Origin: UMGS1696 sp964634795
Lineage (GTDB): Bacteria; Bacillota; Clostridia; Oscillospirales; CAG-272
Direction of reading: 5' to 3'
Length of the DNA stretch: 64,000 nt
NCBI GenBank assembly: GCA_964634795.1
Contig: CAZWLL010000004.1
Span: 1-64,000 of the forward strand
The translations under genes were made by a program, and so were the position numbers. Every line of letters starts with the position of its first letter. Position 1 is the first letter of the stretch. The notes beneath the pieces are model-generated. The model saw nothing but the letters and a program-made list of their open reading frames with translations, did no database searches and had not been told where the DNA came from. This document shows, in pieces, positions 8,305-16,128 of the stretch.

Positions 8305-10556
8305 CATTCCTTACTAAGCTTGATTATAAAATCCTTCAGCATGGTGCATCTTGTTACATGGCGGTCGTTTTGTATCATAGTGTTCAGCACTGACAGCTTG
8401 CCGACTAAAATAACCATGCGTGCGCCTCGTGTAACCGCTGTGTATATAAGGTTGCGTGAGAGAAGCATCGGTGCGCAGTTGTACAGGGGGATTACAACGG
8501 CGTTGTATTCGCTTCCCTGGCTTTTGTGTACCGTTATTGCGTATGCGTGGTCGATTTCGTCAAAAGCGGTGAAGTCGAGCGTACAGCGTCTGTCATCGAA
8601 CTGCACCTCAAAGGTGTTTTCGTCCGTATCGATTGAGTTTATAACTCCGATATCGCCGTTGTAAATTCCCATGCCGTTTTTTCCGTCATTGTCTTCCCAT
8701 TCGACCGTGTAGTTATTCTTTGTCTGCATAATTCTGTCACCGACACGGAAAACAACATCACGGTATTTTTTTTCTTTCTTACCGGGGGCGGGTGGATTCA
8801 AAACAGACTGTATCATGGCATTAAGGTTGTCCGTACCGGAAAGGCCTTTTCTTGACGGTGTTATAACCTGAGTTTTATTTATGATATCCTCACCGTAGCT
8901 TCTCGGAAGTCTGCTGCACACAAGATCTGTGACGGTCATGGCTATACTTTCCTCCGATTCACGCGGCAGGAAGAAAAAGTCGGAGTCGGCACCTCGCTTA
9001 TCGAGTATGGGGGATATGCCTTCGTTAATCCGATGGGCGTTTGTTATTATAAGACTGCTTTGCGACTGACGGAAAATTTCGTTCAGACGTACTGTCGGGT
9101 ATACGCATGAGTCTATTATATCACGCAGAACGTTTCCGCAGCCTACCGACGGCAGCTGGTCGGAATCGCCGATGAGAATGAGCCTTGAGCCGTTTTTAAC
9201 GGCTTTTAAGAGCGAATCCATGAGGTATATATCAATCATTGACGCCTCGTCTATTATCACGACATCGGCATCCAGAGTGTTGTTTTCGTCTCTTAAAAAC
9301 TGTGCGCCGCCATCTATATCGGATGCGGCATCCATTTCGAGAAGACGATGTATGGTTTTCGCCTCGTGCGACGTTGCTTCGCTCATACGCTTAGCCGCTC
9401 TTCCGGTAGGGGCGGCAAGCGCGATTTCAAAGTCAAGGGAGGAGAATATCGAGATAAGTCCTTTGATAATTGTGGTTTTGCCCGTGCCGGGACCTCCGGT
9501 CAAAACCATTACGCCCTCTGACATGGCGGTGAAGAGAGCCTGTCTCTGAGCCTCAGCGTACTTTATTCCGGATTGAGCCTCGCATTTTTCAATCATAAGT
9601 CTCGCATCGCTTACGCTTATTTTCGGACAGAGGCTGCTGATTTTCTTCAGTTTTTCGGCAATGTAAAGTTCTGCGGTATATGTTCTCGGCTCGTAAATAT
9701 AGCGTATACCGCCTTTTTTAACGGGTACAAGTGTCAGCTTGGTGAGAGCGTCCTCAATACATGAGGAGACGTATTCGAGCTTTTCAGCGTTTCCCTCGAA
9801 GAGCAGGTCGCATGTGCAGCGTATGAGGTCATCGAGCGGAAGACAGGTGTGTCCCGATCTTGCCGCCTCCGCGCGAAGAACATAAACTGCTCCGTGAATA
9901 ATTCTCTCGGATGATGACGGATCGAGCCCCATGCTCATTGCAATGCTGTCCGCGCGTGTGAATGAAATCCCGCGAAAATCCTCGCAAAGTCTGTACGGAT
10001 TCATACGTATTTTGTCGACAGCGGAGCTGCCCCATTTTTTATATATTTTCATAGCGGTCTGTGGGGTGAACAGGTCGCGGCAGAACATCATTACTGCACG
10101 TGCGCCCGATATCGATTTGAAGTTTTCCGCTATGCTTTCGGCTTTTTTTCGTGTGATTCCGGGAATTTCGGCAAGCCAATCGGGATGCTCATCTATAACA
10201 TTAAAGGTATCTGTACCGAATTGCTCGACTATTTTCTGAGCGGTTTTAGGTCCTATGCCCTTAACAGCTCCCGATGACAGATAGCGCAGAATGTCGCCTT
10301 CCTCGGCGGGAATTGTTTTTTCATATGCCTGAGCCTCAAACTGCTTGCCGTAGGTTTTGTGGTTTACCCATTTTCCCGTAACCGTAAGCTTGTCGCCCTC
10401 GGCAAGGTAAGGAATTATGCCTGTGACGGTCACGGGGTATCCGGCTGTATCTTCCATCTCGAATACAACATATCCGTTTTCTTCGTTCTGATACACGATT
10501 GAGTCCGCAATACCGGATATTGTTTCAAGTTCGCTTGTATCTCCGTCACCGTACAT
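8304..10556 (-). CDS. recD2: ATP-dependent RecD2-like DNA helicase
   Basis: The 750-residue protein has the RecD2 layout: an N-terminal OB-like domain, tandem helix-hairpin-helix motifs (GAVKGIGPKTAQKIVEQFG near residue 100), then an SF1B helicase core. Walker A is GGPGTGKTT at about residue 355, Walker B IIDEASMID, and a late motif is YAITVHKSQGSEY, with a terminal VTRGARMVILVG. RecD2 is a 5'-to-3' helicase not tied to RecBC, linked in other bacteria to replication-fork and repair functions. AGGAG lies 6 nt before the ATG, with a clear promoter upstream. It stands alone between the bidirectional terminator and an orphan lipoprotein gene. Confidence 0.95.
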   Translation of the reverse strand: MYGDGDTSELETISGIADSIVYQNEENGYVVFEMEDTAGYPVTVTGIIPYLAEGDKLTVTGKWVNHKTYGKQFEAQAYEKTIPAEEGDILRYLSSGAVKGIGPKTAQKIVEQFGTDTFNVIDEHPDWLAEIPGITRKKAESIAENFKSISGARAVMMFCRDLFTPQTAMKIYKKWGSSAVDKIRMNPYRLCEDFRGISFTRADSIAMSMGLDPSSSERIIHGAVYVLRAEAARSGHTCLPLDDLIRCTCDLLFEGNAEKLEYVSSCIEDALTKLTLVPVKKGGIRYIYEPRTYTAELYIAEKLKKISSLCPKISVSDARLMIEKCEAQSGIKYAEAQRQALFTAMSEGVMVLTGGPGTGKTTIIKGLISIFSSLDFEIALAAPTGRAAKRMSEATSHEAKTIHRLLEMDAASDIDGGAQFLRDENNTLDADVVIIDEASMIDIYLMDSLLKAVKNGSRLILIGDSDQLPSVGCGNVLRDIIDSCVYPTVRLNEIFRQSQSSLIITNAHRINEGISPILDKRGADSDFFFLPRESEESIAMTVTDLVCSRLPRSYGEDIINKTQVITPSRKGLSGTDNLNAMIQSVLNPPAPGKKEKKYRDVVFRVGDRIMQTKNNYTVEWEDNDGKNGMGIYNGDIGVINSIDTDENTFEVQFDDRRCTLDFTAFDEIDHAYAITVHKSQGSEYNAVVIPLYNCAPMLLSRNLIYTAVTRGARMVILVGKLSVLNTMIQNDRHVTRCTMLKDFIIKLSKE

Positions 10557-10597
10557 GACATCTCCTCACTTTCCTATTGATCAGTTAACCTTCAAAT

Positions 10598-10626
10598 ATT
10601 ATACCTCAAAAGCATGGAAAAGTCAA
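10598..10626 (-). promoter_or_regulatory. Promoter of recD2
   Basis: Read on the minus strand: TTGACT (10621-10626), a 17-bp spacer, TATAAT (10598-10603). Confidence 0.75.
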
Positions 10627-10664
10627 ATAAAACACAGAGGCTGTCGTATGACAGCCTCTGTGTT
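10625..10664 (-). terminator. Intrinsic terminator of the orphan solute-binding protein gene
   Basis: Fifteen-base arms AACACAGAGGCTGTC (10631-10645) and its complement (10650-10664), with a 4-nt loop; a T-rich run follows on the minus strand and merges with the recD2 promoter. Confidence 0.85.
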
Positions 10665-10681
10665 AAGGTTTATCTGAATTA

Positions 10682-12175
10682 TCAGTATTCAAGCTCGGTG
10701 AAGGCTGTAATAACTCTGTCGAGAGACTTTGTTTCCGCCTTCAGTGCCTTTGTCGCAGTGGATACATAGTTGTTGTTTTTATTATTGTAAACGCTGTTGT
10801 ATGCGCTTCCGAATGTACCGCCCCATGAGAAGTCTACTGCCCAGTCATATGATTTTGAATCGAATATTATGTTGAGCATTTCAACGGAGTCGTTGTCACG
10901 CACAAGCTTAGCGGCGAAGAGCACGTCATAAAGTGCGGAACGGAGTGTATCTGTTGAGAATCCGCAGAGAACCTCGAGAATAATACCGGTTCTTTCGGGG
11001 TCGGGATTCGTCATAGGAATAGCATAAACCGTTGTCCAGCCGTTTGATACGTAGTTGCCGTAACTTTCCTGTTCTTCATTCTTCTTCGGCATAGGCAATA
11101 CACCGAAATCATTTTCCATGTCACGAAGGGAGTTTATCGGGCCGAGCATAGCGCCTGCGAATACGATATTTCCTTTATAGAAATCTTGCCAAGTACCGGT
11201 ATATGTCATCTGCTTTTCGACCATGTAGTTGTAGAGTGTATCTACTGCATTAATCTGACTTTCGGTGAGAGTATTAATTACAAGGTTGCCGTCATCGTCG
11301 ATATCGATTGACTTTTCGCCCATTGCGTATATCCAGTGTTTTACGTGGTCGTTGCCTTCAACATGACCTATAACATCTTTGCCGACTTTCAGCTCGCCGT
11401 CGCCGTCAAGGTCACGCTCGCACGCGGTGCAGAGCTGATACATTTTTTCAATAGTCCATTTTCCTTCGAGTACATCCTGATAAGGAAGCTCAAAGCCGTT
11501 TTGCTCGAGGATTGTCTTATTCGTGAATATAACCTCGACTGCGAAATCATCGAAGGTGTTGATGTCTCCGCTTATCCAGTACAGCTTTGAATTAAACAGA
11601 GTGAACGTATTGACTATGTTTTTGTCCCACCATGAGTTTGAGGTGTCAATGTAATTCTTAAGGTTGAAATACATTCCGTTCTGTGCCTGAGGGCCAATGA
11701 AGTCCATACGGTTGAGAACGGCGTCATATTCGGTTGAGCCCGCGGGGACGTCCGCTTTAACCTGATTTTGAATTGTATCGTCACCGTTTATGAATATAGG
11801 AGTTATCGTGATGTTGATAAGATCCTCGGTCGCAAGGTTTCGGTTGTAAATGGCGTCGTTCATAGGCGTTCCGTCTGTTTCTTCAACCCATACCTCGTTT
11901 ACATCTGAGCCTACCTCGGCATACATATGAGAACCGACAGCAGGTGCCATAACCTTGTAGCCGTATCCTTCATAATCGTATGATCCGTACTTTTCCTTTA
12001 CTATGTCGGTAACGGTCGGTTCGGCTTCTTCGGTTTCCGATTCCGTCTCAGCCGCAGAGGTGACGGTTTCTTCTGCCGATGTGCCTGCATCGCTGTTTTC
12101 GGTTGATTCCGAGCATGATACCGCAGACATGGCAAGCAATATCACTGCAAGGGATAACGCTGCAAATCTTTTCAT
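10682..12175 (-). CDS. Orphan ABC-type extracellular solute-binding lipoprotein (family 1-like), copy 1
   Basis: The 497-residue protein has a lipoprotein signal (MKRFAALSLAVILL, lipobox ending SAVSC), then a Glu/Thr/Ser-rich spacer typical of surface lipoproteins, then a body related to the four solute-binding proteins at 28.8-36.7 kb: WWDKNIV, an EGKWTIEKMYQL segment, a D-x-D-x-D-G loop (DLDGDGELKVGKD) that looks like a calcium site, and a C-terminal half with IIFDSKSYDWAVD. No permease or ATPase gene adjoins it. The start at 12175 is supported by GAAAGGA; a longer frame to 12274 has no ribosome site. A palindrome shared with other lipoprotein genes lies upstream. The ligand is unknown; sugars or oligosaccharides are typical of the family. 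Confidence 0.85.
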   Translation of the reverse strand: MKRFAALSLAVILLAMSAVSCSESTENSDAGTSAEETVTSAAETESETEEAEPTVTDIVKEKYGSYDYEGYGYKVMAPAVGSHMYAEVGSDVNEVWVEETDGTPMNDAIYNRNLATEDLINITITPIFINGDDTIQNQVKADVPAGSTEYDAVLNRMDFIGPQAQNGMYFNLKNYIDTSNSWWDKNIVNTFTLFNSKLYWISGDINTFDDFAVEVIFTNKTILEQNGFELPYQDVLEGKWTIEKMYQLCTACERDLDGDGELKVGKDVIGHVEGNDHVKHWIYAMGEKSIDIDDDGNLVINTLTESQINAVDTLYNYMVEKQMTYTGTWQDFYKGNIVFAGAMLGPINSLRDMENDFGVLPMPKKNEEQESYGNYVSNGWTTVYAIPMTNPDPERTGIILEVLCGFSTDTLRSALYDVLFAAKLVRDNDSVEMLNIIFDSKSYDWAVDFSWGGTFGSAYNSVYNNKNNNYVSTATKALKAETKSLDRVITAFTELEY

Positions 12176-12247
12176 ATAAATCCTTTCCGTCAAACTATTC
12201 CGCAGCTTATGATGTTCAAGCAAGCTGTCAATAAAACTATAGACATG

Positions 12248-12269
12248 CATAACTACAGAAATAGTTATG
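12248..12269. promoter_or_regulatory. Palindromic operator-like site upstream of solute-binding protein copy 1
   Basis: Arms CATAACTA (12248-12255) and TAGTTATG (12262-12269) with a 6-nt spacer, about 75 bp upstream of the start codon. The arms match those of the site at 36703-36723, where the spacer is 5 nt. Confidence 0.55.
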
Positions 12270-12358
12270 TGCATAATGTATAATATTGTAAATACAGTTT
12301 AACAGAAAACGGTGATTATGTCAAGAGATATTGCTTATTTTAATCGGGAATATTCAAA

Positions 12359-13540
12359 TCAGAAGTTGAACGCGGTTTTGATTTCCTCCGCGAAATCGCG
12401 TGCTTCCCACGGAACATTCAAGTCCTCACGTCCCATGTGACCGTATGCGGCGAGATCACCGTAAATAGGTCTGCGCAAATCAAAGCGTTTGATTATAGCG
12501 GCGGGACGCATGTCGATTTTTTCGCGAACAAAATCAGCGAGAACCGAATCGTCAACCTTGCCTGTGCCGAAGGTGTCAAGCAGAACGGATACGGGGTGAG
12601 CTACACCGATAGCATAAGCTATTTGAACCTCACAGCGCTTTGCGATACCGGATGCCACGACATTCTTTGCGATATAACGTGCCATATATGACGCGCTTCT
12701 GTCGACCTTAGTCGGGTCTTTTCCGGAGAACGCGCCGCCGCCGTGACGTGAATAACCGCCATATGTGTCGACGATGATTTTTCTGCCTGTAAGTCCGCTG
12801 TCACCCATAGGGCCGCCTATTACAAATCGTCCCGTAGGATTTACGTAAATTTTCGTTTCATCATCGAGCATATCCTCGGGAAGGGTAGGATGAATAACCT
12901 CATGGATAATATCGTCGCGTATTTTGTCAAGCGATACATCGGGGTCATGCTGTGAGGAAACAACGATTGTGTCTATGCGCACAGGCTTGTCGTCATCGTA
13001 TTCGATTGTAACCTGAGTTTTTCCGTCGGGTCTGAGATATGAAAGGGTACCGTTCTTTCGTACCTCTGTCAGTCTCTTTGCCATTTTGTGAGCAAGTGAA
13101 ATCGGGAGCGGCATAAGCTCGGGAGTTTCATCGCAAGCATAGCCGAACATTAAGCCCTGATCTCCTGCGCCTGTGGAAAATTCATCGGCTTCGATGCCTT
13201 CCTTTGATTCAAGCGAATTGTCGACACCGAGTGCGATATCGGGAGATTGTTCATGAATTGAATTGATAACGGCGCAGGTGGAGCCGTCGAAGCCGTATTT
13301 TGCGCGGTCATATCCGATGTTAAGAACGGTATTGCGGACGATGGATTGAATATCAACATAGCTGCCTGTTGTTACTTCACCCATAACCATAACAAGACCT
13401 GTAGTGCAGCAGGTTTCGCATGCTACACGAGACATGGGGTCGTTTTTCAGCATTTCATCGAGAATGCGGTCGGAAATTTGGTCACAGATTTTATCGGGAT
13501 GTCCTTCTGTAACCGATTCGGATGTAAAAAGTCTTTTCAT
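12359..13540 (-). CDS. metK: S-adenosylmethionine synthetase
   Basis: The 393-residue enzyme makes S-adenosylmethionine from methionine and ATP. The N-terminus FTSESVTEGHPDKICDQISD holds the ATP-binding H-P-D-K signature. GGAFSGKDPTKVDRS is the P-loop-like phosphate-binding motif and ARYIAKNVVASG follows as expected; the C-terminal HMGRED is also conserved. Length is normal. AAGGA lies 5 nt before the ATG. The gene is preceded by a SAM-I riboswitch with its own terminator, so expression should fall when SAM is abundant. Confidence 0.97.
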   Translation of the reverse strand: MKRLFTSESVTEGHPDKICDQISDRILDEMLKNDPMSRVACETCCTTGLVMVMGEVTTGSYVDIQSIVRNTVLNIGYDRAKYGFDGSTCAVINSIHEQSPDIALGVDNSLESKEGIEADEFSTGAGDQGLMFGYACDETPELMPLPISLAHKMAKRLTEVRKNGTLSYLRPDGKTQVTIEYDDDKPVRIDTIVVSSQHDPDVSLDKIRDDIIHEVIHPTLPEDMLDDETKIYVNPTGRFVIGGPMGDSGLTGRKIIVDTYGGYSRHGGGAFSGKDPTKVDRSASYMARYIAKNVVASGIAKRCEVQIAYAIGVAHPVSVLLDTFGTGKVDDSVLADFVREKIDMRPAAIIKRFDLRRPIYGDLAAYGHMGREDLNVPWEARDFAEEIKTAFNF

Positions 13541-13585
13541 AATATCCTTTCGGCGGATGCGGGACTAGGCAGACGCAAATTAAAT

Positions 13586-13623
13586 CAAAAAATGTTCTCA
13601 TTCCTCGACAGAATGAGAACATT
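13586..13623 (-). terminator. Expression-platform terminator of the metK SAM riboswitch
   Basis: Thirteen-base arms AATGTTCTCATTC (13591-13603) and GAATGAGAACATT (13611-13623), 7-nt loop, followed on the minus strand by a T-run (13586-13591). Confidence 0.88.
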
Positions 13624-13627
13624 GTCA

Positions 13628-13724
13628 TTTACAGAATTACTCATCTGTCAGGAATTGGCACCTTGTCGTTGAAGATAGGTTGCCGGGCGTCACAGAGCCA
13701 GTCTCTCAGCCACTCTTGATAAGT
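13628..13724 (-). ncRNA. SAM-I (S-box) riboswitch aptamer upstream of metK
   Basis: On the minus strand the element starts CTTATCAAGAG and continues with GGCTGAGAGACTGGC, GACGCCCGGCAACC and AAGGTGCCAATTCC, all hallmark S-box segments, and closes with a P1 strand. It lies between a promoter and a terminator just before metK. The family senses S-adenosylmethionine and favours the terminator when SAM is bound. Confidence 0.95.
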
Positions 13725-13745
13725 TATTAAATTTTAGCGATAAAT

Positions 13746-13774
13746 ATTATAACATATCGGCTCGATATAATCAA
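13746..13774 (-). promoter_or_regulatory. Promoter of the SAM riboswitch-metK transcript
   Basis: Read on the minus strand: TTGATT (13769-13774), a 17-bp spacer, TATAAT (13746-13751), 22 bp before the aptamer. Confidence 0.75.
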
Positions 13775-13819
13775 TAGAGAATATCGAAAAACTTTACTAA
13801 ATATAGCAAGCCGCAAAAT

Positions 13820-14545
13820 TTATTTTATAGTGAAAGAGCCGCCGAGCTTTACAAAGAAATAAACAAGCGCCGCTGCCGCTATAATGATTGCCGCTGCCAG
13901 TGTGATTATATACGATGATGACAGCTTCCTCTTACCGCCGTGAACAGTAGATTCCGTCGGAATCGAAGCTTCGGATTTGTGCGATACGGTGGTGCTGACG
14001 AATCCCGCAAGGCGTATAGCCTCGGATATCGGCTTGTAGATAAGAAAGACAATCGCGGCATTGAATATTCCCTTAGTGAGATTGAAGGGCAGGAGCAGCG
14101 TCGGTATCATAGCGGCGACGTCTGCAGTGGATACTCCCATATAAAACGGAGTGATAACAAGGTTAGCCGCCATCATAACCGCCGTCATTGATACAACGGA
14201 GGCAATCATACCGATGAGTGCTCCCGTCATTGTTCTTTTACGGGAATAGATGCAGCTTCCGACGCAGATAAACACTGTGCTTGACAGAACGTTCATAATA
14301 AGCCCGTAAATTCCCGTAGAGCTTATAGTCACGAACTCGATAAAGCCGACTATAAGAGCCATAGCAAAGCCGTAGACGGGGCCGAAAAGCATGGCTCCGA
14401 CCGTCATAACGGCATCCTTCAAATCAAAAGAGAGAAATGACGCTTTGAAATGGAAAAGAACGCAGCATACATAAGCAAAGGCTGAAAAAAGACCTACTGC
14501 AACGATGGTTTTTGTTTTATTTGATTTGTAAGTAGTTTTAGACAT
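13820..14545 (-). CDS. ribU: ECF transporter S component, riboflavin uptake (RibU type)
   Basis: The 241-residue protein has about six membrane segments. The first carries GLFSAFAYV, the A-x-x-x-A face that docks on EcfT, and FKASFLSFDLKDAVMTVGA and GPVYGFAMALIVGFIEFV are typical of RibU-like S components. The C-terminus is longer than usual: a Ser-rich cytoplasmic stretch and one extra membrane segment ending in a short tail. The energising EcfA/EcfT genes are not in the window, which is normal for group II ECF systems. GGAG lies 8 nt before the ATG. An FMN riboswitch directly upstream supports riboflavin as substrate. Confidence 0.92.
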   Translation of the reverse strand: MSKTTYKSNKTKTIVAVGLFSAFAYVCCVLFHFKASFLSFDLKDAVMTVGAMLFGPVYGFAMALIVGFIEFVTISSTGIYGLIMNVLSSTVFICVGSCIYSRKRTMTGALIGMIASVVSMTAVMMAANLVITPFYMGVSTADVAAMIPTLLLPFNLTKGIFNAAIVFLIYKPISEAIRLAGFVSTTVSHKSEASIPTESTVHGGKRKLSSSYIITLAAAIIIAAAALVYFFVKLGGSFTIK

Positions 14546-14603
14546 TGTAAAGCTCCCTATAAAATAATATGATTAATAATATGTATTGTTATCGGGAGAA
14601 GCA

Positions 14604-14652
14604 AAATTCCCGCCAAGCCGCGCATACAAATCGTATACGCAAATTGACGGGA
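14604..14652 (-). terminator. Probable expression platform of the FMN riboswitch
   Basis: On the minus strand a TCCCGTCAA arm (14644-14652) pairs, with one wobble, with TTGGCGGGA (14608-14616), followed by a short T-run. Its position between aptamer and start codon fits a transcription-attenuation platform. Confidence 0.6.
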
Positions 14653-14670
14653 ATGCGTAAAAACGCTATT

Positions 14671-14801
14671 TCTTCTCACATCCGGACTTTAACCGTCGGT
14701 ACAGGAGTTTCACCTGTTCGGCGTTACACAGTAAACAGTAACGTTCGCGGACTTTCGGTAAGCTGCCGATCACCGCCGGTAAGGAATTGCACCGTTTCCC
14801 G
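14671..14801 (-). ncRNA. FMN riboswitch (RFN element) upstream of ribU
   Basis: On the minus strand the element reads CGGGAAACGGTGCAATTCC, TACCGGCGGTGATC, AGTCCGCGAACG, AACAGGTGAAACTCCTGTACC, GACGGTTAAAGTCCGGATG and GAGAAG. These are the conserved segments of the RFN aptamer, in order. It senses flavin mononucleotide and controls the riboflavin transporter gene. Confidence 0.95.
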
Positions 14802-14840
14802 AATTTTTTAAACTTGGAAAATAATAAGTCTGAAAACAAC

Positions 14841-14872
14841 AAGACTGACGGAGCGTGAGCCCAGTCAGTCTT
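14841..14872 (-). terminator. Terminator of the rpsL-tuf operon
   Basis: Nine-base arms AAGACTGAC (14841-14849) and GTCAGTCTT (14864-14872) just past the tuf stop, followed on the minus strand by a T-rich run. Confidence 0.75.
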
Positions 14873-14885
14873 GAAATATCAGTTG

Positions 14886-16091
14886 TTAAGCATCGATTTC
14901 GATAACAACGCCGGAACCAACTGTTCTGCCGCCTTCACGGATAGCAAAACGAAGACCCTTTTCAATAGCGATAGGTGTGATAAGTTCAACTGTCATATCA
15001 ACGTTATCGCCGGGACGGCACATATCTGTTCCTTCAGGAAGAGTAATTGTACCGGTAACGTCAGTTGTTCTGAAATAGAACTGCGGTCTGTAACCGGAGA
15101 AGAAGGGCTTCTGACGGCCACCTTCTTTTTCTGTAAGAACGTAAACCTGACCTACAAACTTTGTGTGGGGATGAATTGTACCGGGCTTGCAGAGAACCTG
15201 TCCTCTTTCAACGCCCTTCTTGTCGATACCACGGAGAAGAAGACCAACGTTATCGCCTGCTTCAGCGGAATCAAGAAGTTTACGGAACATTTCGATACCA
15301 GTGATAACTGTGGACTTCTTTTCTTCAGAAAGACCAACGATTTCAACTGTATCGGACATCTTAACTGTACCACGTTCTACTCTACCTGTAGCAACTGTAC
15401 CACGACCTGTGATGGAGAATACGTCTTCAACAGGCATAAGGAAGGGCTGGTCAGCCTTACGGTCAGGAGTAGGAATGTAGGAGTCAACAGCATCCATAAG
15501 TTCGTGGATGGAAGCGTACTCGGGAGCGTTGGGATCTGTGGAAGTGGATTCAAGAGCAACACGAGCAGAGCCGCGGATAATCGGAACATCGTCGCCCGGG
15601 AAGTCATACTCGGAGAGGAGTTCACGGATTTCCATTTCAACGAGGTCGAGAAGTTCTTCATCGTCTACGAGGTCTGTCTTGTTCATGTATACAACGATAG
15701 CGGGAACGCCAACCTGACGAGCAAGAAGGATGTGTTCACGAGTCTGCTGCATAGGACCGTCGGAAGCAGCAACAACGAGGATAGCACCGTCCATCTGTGC
15801 GGCACCGGTGATCATGTTCTTAACATAGTCAGCGTGGCCGGGGCAGTCAACGTGAGCATAGTGTCTGGAAGCTGTTTCATATTCAACGTGTCTGGTATTG
15901 ATTGTAATACCACGAGCTTTTTCTTCGGGAGCGTTATCGATCTGGTCGTAAGCGAGGAATTCGATATTGCCATTGCTGAGAGAAAGAACCTTTGTGATAG
16001 CAGCGGTAAGAGTTGTCTTGCCGTGGTCAACGTGACCGATGGTACCAATATTTACATGGGGCTTGGTACGCTCAAAATGTGCCTTTGCCAT
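14886..16091 (-). CDS. tuf: Elongation factor Tu
   Basis: The 401-residue GTPase delivers aminoacyl-tRNA to the ribosome. G1 is GHVDHGKTTLT, G3 DCPGHADY and G4 NKTDLVDDEEL (N-K-T-D rather than the commoner N-K-x-D variants), with SAR (GSARVAL) as G5. Domains 2 and 3 are intact (RGTVATGRVERG, GYRPQFYFRTTDVTG) and the protein ends VVIEIDA. It is the last gene of the rpsL-rpsG-fusA-tuf operon, 37 bp after fusA, and is followed by a terminator. A strong AGGAGG site precedes the start. A second tuf copy elsewhere cannot be excluded. Confidence 0.98.
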   Translation of the reverse strand: MAKAHFERTKPHVNIGTIGHVDHGKTTLTAAITKVLSLSNGNIEFLAYDQIDNAPEEKARGITINTRHVEYETASRHYAHVDCPGHADYVKNMITGAAQMDGAILVVAASDGPMQQTREHILLARQVGVPAIVVYMNKTDLVDDEELLDLVEMEIRELLSEYDFPGDDVPIIRGSARVALESTSTDPNAPEYASIHELMDAVDSYIPTPDRKADQPFLMPVEDVFSITGRGTVATGRVERGTVKMSDTVEIVGLSEEKKSTVITGIEMFRKLLDSAEAGDNVGLLLRGIDKKGVERGQVLCKPGTIHPHTKFVGQVYVLTEKEGGRQKPFFSGYRPQFYFRTTDVTGTITLPEGTDMCRPGDNVDMTVELITPIAIEKGLRFAIREGGRTVGSGVVIEIDA

Positions 16092-16128
16092 TGGAATAAT
16101 CCTCCTAAAATAATTTTAAATATATAAT